Source: Sipunculus nudus
Lineage: Eukaryota; Annelida; Sipuncula; Golfingiida; Sipunculidae
Reading direction: 5' to 3'
DNA length: 64,000 bases
Assembly: GCA_026874595.1 (NCBI GenBank)
Contig: CM049318.1
Location: forward strand, 26,996,956 to 27,060,955
The notes under the pieces are model-generated. The model saw only the letters and a program-made list of their open reading frames with translations, was not told the origin of the DNA and searched no databases. Shown here piece after piece: positions 56,740 to 64,000 of the stretch (its first letter is position 1; each line of letters begins with the position of its first letter). A program made the position numbers and the translations under genes.

Positions 56740-57284
56740 AGGGTAAGGGGAGTCATGCAGGCTGATCCAGACGCTGCACCGCGGCCTCTAAATACACAGA
56801 CGGGGAAGGTGTAAATATAGTGAAGAGGTTAATTTAGTCAGTATGTTTGAAAAGCAAGGTTTAACTGACAATTACATAAACATGGGTGTTTAGGGTAAGG
56901 ACTTCACTGAATAAATAATTTTTTACGCCTATGCACGTGAAATTTAACCAGAAGGTGTTTCCTCGAAATAGACAACAAAATTTTAATTTGAAGTTTGCGG
57001 TTGAGATAAGTTGTCCAAATTGACCCTGCGCTACGCTCAATAAGCAGCGGTTTCCAAATACTCACTTTCCTCCACTGTAACCCTGCGCTAAAGGCTAGAG
57101 AATAATTGGTATTTGATTCCATTGTTACATGGGGCATTGGCGTAGCAGGTGATATTATGCAGTATCTAATCTAATACGTTGCGTATGATACTATATGCTA
57201 TACCTCATTTTAAAGGTTATTGTCCCCGCAGTGATATCGCCGATAACAGACGAAATTTTTATCTACACATCATTTTGAGTGGGT
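56740..57284. other. No gene recognised
   Basis: Unassigned. It contains the unresolved 5' junction of the following LINE. Confidence 0.35.
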
Positions 57285-57472
57285 TTCTATTGTGACAAAA
57301 TCCAATTGTAGGCTGAAATCAATAATTTTGATGTGATTTGCCCGAGTGAAACCTGGCTGGACGATACCATAAATGATGCCCAAGTTACAATTCCAGGTTT
57401 CCATACAATATATCGGAAAGACAGGTGTAAGTATAACAAAAATTATTATGCTGGCTAAGGAATGATCTCATG
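57285..57472 (+). pseudogene. LINE endonuclease, first part
   Basis: DKIQL-stop-AEINNFDVIC, then PSETWLDDTINDAQVTIPGF and RKDRCKYNKNYYAG. SETWLDD is the conserved apurinic-endonuclease-type block that nicks target DNA. It is broken by the Ginger-like insertion at 57477 and has an in-frame TAG just before the block. Confidence 0.8.
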
Positions 57473-57476
57473 TATA
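57473..57476 (+). repeat. TATA target duplication, left
   Basis: TATA, matched by 58793-58796 on the far side of the insertion. Confidence 0.6.
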
Positions 57477-58792
57477 TGTTACAGGCAATTTGTGAAACCA
57501 GGCATTTCGTGAAATGACTGTTTCACTCAGGCATTTCATGAAATGACTAAAATTTCCAGGCATTACACGTAATGACTGAAATTTGGGCCCAGTCATTTCA
57601 CGCAATGCCTGAATGCTATTTCTTGCTGAATGAGAACACCCATGGTCGGTTGAAAATCAGTTTATTTTATTTTTCGCTCTTGTAACACAGAATATTGTTT
57701 TAAAACAAAGCTTTAATGCAGGAGCACTTTGCAATTAAATAAACGAAATAATTTTTTTAAATATTTCACAACATATATCAATTATATATAATATATAATA
57801 TATGAAATACATATAATTATATAAAATATATAATAAATAAAAAGTATAGATAAATAAAAATAAATAACTAATAATCAGGAATTTGGCATTGTTCTCAATT
57901 ATTTCAGAATTGGAACAAGCAATGTGTGGTAATGCTAACTTCTTATAAAGTAAATTAAATGTATATAATGATATCTGACTTACTTCTTCCGTATATAGTA
58001 GACATGCCTTGATTTGGTAGAAGTGCTCTGGGAGTCATTCTTCAGCTGATCGATTGTAGAGTAATATTCATCTCTAGGAATCAGATACTTCTGACACTTT
58101 GCGTACTTTTCAAACAATTCTTCTCTAAATTTAAGTTCATTAGCCATATTCAATGAGTGAACAAATGACAGCAGTTCAGTTGTCATTAACAAGTGACAAG
58201 TGATGAACAAAATTCTGGTCACCTCTTATACCCCCCAATCTCAACAGTAAATCACTGGAGGATGTGAGCAGATCAAGGTAATAAACTGCTGGAAGACCCG
58301 TACTGTGGTTTGGACAGATTGAGCAGATCAGCGATTCATTATGGCATGTGCCCATAACATTCAGCCCTAATAAGCAGATCCCTGGAGAGCATGTGTGTTA
58401 CCAAACTGACCTGTGACTATGGGCTGCAGAGACCTGAGCAGGTCAGTTGATTTAGCAAACAGTCATAGTTGATAAAATATCATGATGTAAGCAGATCAGT
58501 GGTGAATAAGTGTCATTGACAATGTACACAGCCAAAATGCATGCATGGACCACTTGTGGTGACTATTTTGAAAAATAAAACACAAGAAATGAAGATTCGG
58601 TTGTTACACTAATTGCCTAAAACACCCTCAGGCAAAGTCTGTAAAAATGATCACCAAATTTCAGTCATTACGTGTAATGCCTGGAAATTTTAGTCATTTC
58701 ATGAAATGCCTGAGTGAAACAGTCATTTCACGAAATGCCTAAAAATTTCAGTCATTTCACGAAATGCCTGGTTTCACAAATTGCCTGTAACA
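57477..58792. mobile_element. Ginger-like DNA transposon, non-autonomous
   Basis: The 1,316 bp element has the left end TGTTACAGGCAATTTGTGAA and the right end its exact reverse complement; identity runs at least 44 bp. TATA is duplicated on both sides. The ends continue as arrays of a palindromic unit, AGGCATTTCGTGAAATGACT, in variants (CATTTCATGAAATG, CATTACACGTAATG), with one extra unit on the right. The interior holds an integrase N-terminal exon on the minus strand. TGT..ACA termini, a 4 bp duplication and a gypsy-integrase-related protein are the known traits of Ginger elements. It inserted in a LINE endonuclease. Confidence 0.75.
57984..58147 (-). pseudogene. Ginger/KRBA2-like integrase N-terminal exon remnant
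   Basis: Minus-strand frame from an internal ATG at 58147: MANELKFREELFEKYAKCQK, YLIPRDEYYSTIDQLKND and STKSRHVYYIRKK. The K(Y)..CQKYL...DEYY.II..L…..KSR..YY..KKY pattern is the N-terminal helical part of the integrase-like proteins annotated KRAB-A-domain-2-like in invertebrates. Directly after …CGGAAGAA comes GTAAGTC, a strong splice donor at 57983, so this was a spliced gene. The zinc-binding HHCC and DDE core are absent; the element is an internal-deletion derivative. Confidence 0.7.
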
Positions 58793-58796
58793 TATA
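58793..58796 (+). repeat. TATA target duplication, right
   Basis: TATA, then CACACATTG where LINE reading (HIECVWVEI) resumes. Confidence 0.6.
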
Positions 58797-59370
58797 CACA
58801 CATTGAATGTGTCTGGGTTGAAATTATAACAAAAACAGGCCCCGTCCTTATCGTAAGTTATTACCTCCCCCGGGCCAAACTCGTGATATAAGAGAGGCAT
58901 TCCTAACCGCCTTAGAGGCGTCAATAGATACAGCTTTAAAAATGTAAACCTGCAGCCGTCGTTATAATTACCGGGGACTTTAATGATAGATGTACGATTT
59001 AATTTTAAGACTTGGTTTAACACGACCAATAAAAACACCGACAATATGTAACGAGTTAACTAATTCATTATTGGATCTATTGATAACTGGCAAACCTGAT
59101 GCGTTCTCCGATATCCGCGTTTTACCACCCATTTCTAATTGTTACCATGCACTGTCCTGTAAGTGGACGCCTCAGTTTTTCACCTGTCATACGGAGGTCA
59201 CATAGTCGAAATATATGGAATTTTAAGAATGGTGATCTCCCTGGCCTTCACGAAGCTCTATGTCGTGAACGTTTGGATTTCATAGAAACGGAACCCACAG
59301 ACGTTAACTGTTTAGCTACACTGTGGACAAACACGTTTTTGTCTATTGCGGCTCTTTTTATTCCAAGGTG
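58797..59370 (+). pseudogene. LINE endonuclease, second part
   Basis: HIECVWVEIITKTGPVLIVS YYLPRAKLV, then ITGDFNDRC (GDFN, 58967-58990), TRPIKTPTICNELTNSLLDL, ITGKPDAFSDIRVLPPISN and, in a shifted frame, NIWNFKNGDLPGLHEAL. GDFN, S.LDL..T and VLPPIS(D)H-type blocks are standard for LINE endonucleases. At least two frameshifts and several stops are present; the final catalytic His context is altered (SNCYHALS). Confidence 0.8.
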
Positions 59371-61165
59371 AAAAGTGACTTCCACCAAGTGATAAGCCAT
59401 GGATCACATGCGAATTAAACGATTAATACGCAAACGAAATAGATTATGGAGGCGTTATAGAAAAATATCGAATGAGGTTCACTTCCAGGTTTACAAAAAG
59501 TACGAAATGAAGTAGTCCGCTTGAATAGAAAATCAAATTATGACTAGAAAGTTCTGACAGCAAATTTTTTTGCTAAATGTGAAACATATAATTGGCAATA
59601 AAAGAGAAAGCGTAATTCCTCCTCTTTTACATGATGGCGAATTAGTTACTGATGACCAAGAAAAAGCCGAAATATTTAACCAGTATTTCATACCACTTTT
59701 CGAATCATACTTTTCGAATCATATGATTCTTCAAATCACGAGATTTTCAACACAGTCAACACAAAATGGACACCAAAGCTTATCCAATATTAACATAATT
59801 CCCAAAACGTCCTGAAAATATTAATGGATCTAAATCCAAGTAAGGCCACTAGGCCTGATGTAATTGGTAATTATCTGTTGCGCGCAACAGCTAAAATATC
59901 TTCATTCCTCTCACTAAAATCTTCAACATATCCTCACAGACAGCCACATTCCCGACCCCCTTGAAGCTAGCAAATGTTACTCCATTTTATAAAAAAGAGG
60001 ACAGAAACCAAACCATCAAATATCGACCCCTATCTCTACTGTGTAACGTTTCCAAGGTATTCGAAAGAGCAGTGCACTACGCACTATGCATTCTTAGTAA
60101 ATAATAAAATCCTCATAGATAATAACTCTGGATTTAAAAAAAGAAGATTCTACCTTTAACCAGCTTGTAACAATAATGGATAAAATATGTGTGGCATTGG
60201 CACAAAATGTGATGTCAGAATGGTCTTTCTTGACGCAACTGCTGCATTCGACCGTGTGTTGCACGACGGTCTATCCATTAAATTTTATAACTCGGGGGGG
60301 ATTCAAGGATCCATACTAAACTGGCTAATTGTTTATGTTAAAAATCGCCACCAACGAGTTGTCCTTAATGGTAAGGCGTCAAGCTGGTAGTCGACGTCAG
60401 CAGGAGTCCCTCAGGGCTCTTATTTTAGGTCAACTGCTTTTCCTTATATATGTAAATGATATAAATTCAGGTAATGAATCAGATTTGCATCTCTTAGCCG
60501 ATGATACATGTCTCCTTAATGTTGCTACTAATCCACTCTCTACTGCTCGTATAATCCAGCGTGACCTGAAGACTCTTGAATGCTGGGCCCGGAGGTGGCA
60601 TGTAAAATTTAATCCTGGTATTAAAACTGTTGCAATGACTTTCTCTTCTCGTGTAGGTAAAACACATCATCGAACCTTGTACCTGAATAGCGAACCCTCA
60701 TCTGAGACTCAAAGCCACAAACATTTGGGTATAACTTTATCTTCAGATCTATCATGGTCCGAACATATATCCAATATATGTATGATAGCCAAATAAAAAT
60801 TGGATTGCTAAGACGACTGAAATATAACATGAGGCGTAATACACTGGACCACTTATACAAATCACATGTTCGTTCAATCCTCGAGTATGGAAATGTAATA
60901 TTTGATAATATGAGCATATCAAACTGTAAAAAACTCGAAAATATCCAATACGAGGCTGCTAAGCTGGTCACAGGTGCACCTCCAAAGACCAGTTATGATA
61001 AACTTTTATCTGAACTTGGCTGGCATACACTAGAAAGCAGACGAACAAAATCAAAGCTCTGGTTATTCTATAAGTTATATTATGGTCTGTGTCCAGTGTT
61101 CATGTCACGATTAATGTGCGCGTCAGTCTCAGACGTTACGTCACGGAACCTGAGAAACGATTGAC
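59371..61165 (+). pseudogene. LINE reverse transcriptase, inactivated
   Basis: The linker RLIRKRNRLWRRYRKI is followed by NVKHIIGNKRESVIPPLLHD and VTDDQEKAEIFNQYF. Then LKLANVTPFYKKEDRN, YRPLSLLCNVSKVFERAV, MVFLDATAAFDRVLHDGL (motif A), NRHQRVVLNGKASSW, AGVPQGS (60399-60419), LLADDT (60491-60508, with Leu in place of the usual Tyr/Phe), HKHLGITLSSDLSWSEHI, RRLKYNMRRNTLDHLYKSHV, RSILEYGNVIFDN and NIQYEAAKLVTGAP. The frames switch several times, with stops at 60388 and elsewhere. Old and non-functional, but the block order is complete. Confidence 0.85.
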
Positions 61166-61415
61166 TTGCGCCAGCCACGTGCAAAAACAGAAAAATACAA
61201 ATCATCATTCATTACATCTTGCACTGTCCTATGGAATTGATTAGACGCGTCATTAAAACATATAGCGTCATTAAATTGTTTTACATCTTCTCTAGACCGA
61301 TACTTTGGCTTAGCGTCCGACCCTCCATTATATTATAGTTATGGAAAAAGAAAGCAAAATATTTAAATTTCAAGACTGAGGCTTGGCCATAGCTGCCTCC
61401 AAGACCATCTATATT
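61166..61415 (+). pseudogene. LINE C-terminal region before the nested MITE
   Basis: In one frame: KSSFITSCTVLWN-stop-LDASLKHIASLNCFTSSL, DPPLYYSYGKRK, SRLRLGHSCLQDHLY. The TV.LWNSL…FK..L….PPLYYS.GKR..N…S.LR…. pattern is the typical LINE tail, and it runs exactly to the edge of the next insertion. Confidence 0.75.
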
Positions 61416-61422
61416 GACATAG

Positions 61423-61786
61423 TCATTCACTACTCTTCGGCCTTTTGAAATCAGTTCGGCAAAGTCTAAACAAAAGGCCTCACTCACACTTCCTGGAGGG
61501 TCTTCCGGGGCTGCCTTAAACACGGAACGGAACAGAACATGGAACGCGTGACAGGGGCATAATTTACGGAACGGAACAGAACAAAGATTTTAAAATTGTG
61601 TTAATATTTTAATTGGGCGAATGTTTCATGACATATTTTATTGTAATAAACGTATTTCAACATATGCGATTTGTTAAACTTTTCATTTAGCCCTTGTTCC
61701 GCGTTCCGGAAGACCCCCCAGGAGATGTGAGGCCTTTTGTTTGACTTTGCCGAACTGATGTTAAAAGGCCAAAGCGTAGTGAATGA
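61423..61786. mobile_element. 364 bp MITE with ~95 bp inverted repeats, nested in the LINE
   Basis: The left arm TCATTCACTACTCTTCGGCC, then ATCAGTTCGGCAAAGTC and AAACAAAAGGCCTCAC, is mirrored by the right arm ending GGCCAAAGCGTAGTGAATGA. A 7 bp near-duplication, GACATAG (61416-61422) and GACATGG (61787-61793), flanks it. ACGGAACGGAACAGAAC occurs twice in the centre. LINE reading (…DHLY | RHGLSEMNQC…) resumes right after it. The superfamily is not determined; 7-8 bp would fit hAT. Confidence 0.75.
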
Positions 61787-62076
61787 GACATGGTCTGTCC
61801 GAAATGAATCAATGTCCACACTGTGGAATGGTTGAATCATCTGTTCACATCTTCTTAATGTGTCCATACTATGGAATCGCACGACAACTGCTCCTGGAGC
61901 AATTACAAAATATAATCCCTGATACAATGGCTTCTTTCATGTCAAATCCAGGCAGACGACAAAGCGATAAATTAATGTCTATCTTACTACATGGGTCATC
62001 AGATTCCAGTTTAATAGTCAATCAATGTATACTTGATCATTTCTTCACATATCTTAAATCATCAAGACGTTTTTAA
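61787..62076 (+). pseudogene. LINE C-terminal zinc-like motif
   Basis: RHGLSEMNQCPHCGMVESSV HIFLMCPYYGIARQLLLEQL to a stop at 62074-62076. CPHCG…H.FL.CP.Y is the conserved Cys/His motif at the end of many Jockey/CR1-group ORF2 proteins. This part has no internal stops. Confidence 0.8.
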
Positions 62077-62137
62077 TGCTGAAAATGTCATGAAATGTAA
62101 TATAACTGATATATTATCTATATTTATTCTACACATC

Positions 62138-62524
62138 TACTTTCTGGATTGTTACAAGAACTTAACATTGGACTGTTATTCTCCGGGAGAGTTTGTGTGG
62201 ACTTTTCATCCGGTATATACATTTTAAAGGGCCTATCGCCTTGACAATGGTGGTATCCAAGTACTATGCTCTTTGTTTATTTTACTGTGTGATTGTATTG
62301 ATTTTCTAATATACTGTGTCATTGTAATGATTTAGTGTATTGTAATGTTAGGGTTGTTTTAAGAATAAATTAGTTCTTTGTTAACAAAAAAACACTGACT
62401 TCTTTGTTCGTTCCCCTAAACATTTCACGCCGCCTAGTATTACATAATCTGATTTTTTTTATCTCCTTGACAAAATTTATGTTCATCATGCATACGTGAT
62501 CTGTTGATATTAGGTTCCGTGACA
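62138..62524 (+). mobile_element. LTR fragment, copy 3 (5' truncated)
   Basis: From TACTTTCTGGATTGTTACAA to GGTTCCGTGACA it matches 56229-56597, including TGTGTGATTGTATTGATTT, GTTTTAAGAATAAAT, TTCACGCCGCCTAGTATTAC and the GATCTGTTGATATTAGGTTC end. The first 440 bp of the LTR are missing. It starts about 60 bp after the LINE stop codon. Confidence 0.8.
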
Positions 62525-62574
62525 TTATATTAGCGCTTCAGCGCTACTTGTACAATCCAAAAGAAAAAAAATAT

Positions 62575-62960
62575 GTTTAAACCAATCTATATCACTTGCA
62601 TTATAGCGAGAGTGACCGATATGTGCTTCAATCTACATCACTTGTATTTTACCGAGTGTGACCGATATATGCTTCAGTTTACATCACTTGATTTTTTGCG
62701 AGTGTGACCGATATGTGCTTCAATCTACATAACTTGCATTAAAGCGAATGTGACCGATATATATATATATATATATGGTTCAGTTTACACCACCTTAATT
62801 ATAGATAGTGTGACCGATATTTGCTTCACTTTACACCACTTACATCAAAGCGAGTGTGACCGATATGTGCTTTAGATTTCATCAATTAAATTATAGCGGG
62901 TTTGACCCTATATGTGCTTCAGTCTACATCACTCGCATTACAGAGATTGTGACCGATCCA
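62575..62960 (+). repeat. ~54 bp tandem repeat, seven units
   Basis: Unit CTTCAATCTACATCACTTGC / ATTATAGCGAGTGTGACCGA / TATGTG, repeated seven times with substitutions. One unit is expanded by (TA)n at 62757-62776. Confidence 0.85.
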
Positions 62961-64000
62961 AAGGAGGATTTGAAAAAATAAACTATCAACTAGAAACTTA
63001 GGAATTATAAATAAAATAAAACATTAAAAACGATTACGAGGTGATAATAATACTGAAAAAATGGATAACCGTTGACATTACTTCAAAAGGAGGCACCGTA
63101 ACATCAAAAGCACTTCTTTACTGAATCTTTCTAAGCTTTAGATGGTATTAAGCTATTGATTGTAGTCAATAATCCTGTAACTAATAATATAGTGAATGAG
63201 TCTGGTAGGTCTCGTGTATACTCCGGTATATATTGATATTACATTATGAATTAGAATACAAATATGTTTAAAAATTGTTACAAGTTCTACAAGGGCTGTA
63301 ATCGTGGTCTGCTAGTTCTTTTGTGTTTATTACACAAGATTAAGATTCACTTATACAGCTATCAAAGTTGTGCACGAAGAACCGATGTGTTGTTTCGTGT
63401 ATGAAATATTTGTTACTTGGTTGCAGAAAGTAATAATCCTCTCCTGTTTGTTCTTACGAATTTCAGCCCGAAGGTGCCTTATAATCATATCCTGTTTGTT
63501 CTGACATATTTCATTGAGTAAGGTGCCTATCTGAAGAGTTGAACCGTGTTTGGGCCATGCGTAGGAAAACTCTGCTTTTACCTATACCTTTCTTAATAAT
63601 AATCTTCTTTTGACTGTATATTGCAAGTGCCGTATGACAAGCGGAGTTACCAGATGTTTTCGGATTTATACAAAAGTGAAAGATGGGAGTTATTCGACTG
63701 TTATAACTTCCTTGTACGTGGTGTTGATACATTGAGGTACATTTAGTGATGTTGTACCGATTTGAGACAGCGAGATCCCCCCCCCCCCAAAAAAAAGGGA
63801 TTTAAGGGAATTATTAAGATTTATAAAAAAACAGTAATTTTTACCTCTTACCTACAATAATGTCTTCGGACATACAAACAAGAGCCTGTGTGTGTGTGTG
63901 GGGGGGGGGGGGGGGGGTTAGACATTAAAATTTTCCAATACAGGATATAGATAAAATAAGGTACAAATTTGTAATTGACACGAATGTAATAGCAAATCCG
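62961..64000. other. No gene recognised; C/A and G tracts
   Basis: A short direct duplication (AATAATCCTCTCCTGTTTGT and ATAATCATATCCTGTTTGTT, with AAGGTGCCT after each, 63431-63529). A C run (63777-63788) passes into A8. (TG)n then G17 at 63889-63917. No gene. Confidence 0.45.

Larger units (their letters stand above)
57285..62090 (+). mobile_element. Jockey/CR1-superfamily LINE, interrupted by two DNA elements
   Basis: Endonuclease, reverse-transcriptase and C-terminal homology runs in order from 57285 to 62076, with a Ginger-like element (57477-58792) in the endonuclease part and a 364 bp MITE (61423-61786) near the 3' end. Removing both gives about 3.1 kb of LINE. The 5' end of the endonuclease and any first ORF are missing. 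No poly-A or duplication was found at the 3' side, where an LTR fragment begins at 62138. The exact clade (CR1, Rex1 or Jockey proper) is not resolved. Confidence 0.85.

Overview
The window looks like non-genic, repeat-dense DNA from an invertebrate animal, most likely a bivalve mollusc. This is an inference. It rests on AT-rich DNA with no compact genes, many poly-G/poly-C runs and (TA)n arrays, spliced coding remnants, and repeat types known to be common in bivalves: GGAC/GGACAGAC-tailed tandem-repeat elements ending in a hairpin, and many short inverted-repeat (MITE) elements. I found no intact host gene, no rRNA and no convincing functional tRNA. Almost every open frame longer than 60 codons lies in a repeat or in low-complexity DNA.

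Layout. 1-11 kb: tandem-repeat elements with hairpin ends (1-785, 1450-2222), a PIF/Harbinger-type MITE with TAA duplications (3517-4107), and tRNA-derived SINE-like copies (5268-5605, 8655-8950). 11-22 kb: a minus-strand LINE 3' remnant (12838-13275), a MITE (13650-15002) carrying a nested tandem-repeat element, a minisatellite split by another such element (19870-21175), and a second Harbinger MITE with TTA duplications (21205-21875). 22-36 kb: simple repeats, four exon-like blocks of a KDZ-transposase/HMGXB3-like protein (27423-29322), a pogo-type MITE, purine-rich and ~190 bp tandem arrays, and a truncated LTR fused to a Harbinger fragment (34583-35175). 36-44 kb: a Harbinger element that still carries the N-terminal part of a HARBI1-like transposase (37078-37746), and a 2.4 kb hairpin-ended element (40081-42516) whose tandem units each carry an AGGTCA-type direct repeat. 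44-48 kb: a 5'-truncated Tx1/L1-type LINE with a 13 bp target duplication and a poly-A tail (44602-47870). 48-57 kb: a hAT MITE with an 8 bp duplication (53272-53710), further copies of the 13.6 kb MITE, and a solo LTR inserted in one of them (55787-56597). 57-64 kb: a Jockey/CR1-type LINE (57285-62090) interrupted by a Ginger-like DNA transposon (57477-58792) and a 364 bp MITE, followed by a third LTR fragment and a ~54 bp tandem array.

How the parts relate. The main biology here is layered transposition. Several insertions can be ordered because the host repeat exists elsewhere in the window without the insert, or because the reading frame resumes on the far side. The strongest candidates for something under-described are the Ginger-like element with palindromic terminal arrays and an integrase-exon remnant, the KDZ-like exon chain with matching splice phases, the doubled-terminus Harbinger element, and the tandem arrays of nuclear-receptor-type DR1 words. 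All family names are from recognition of motifs and structure; no database search was run.
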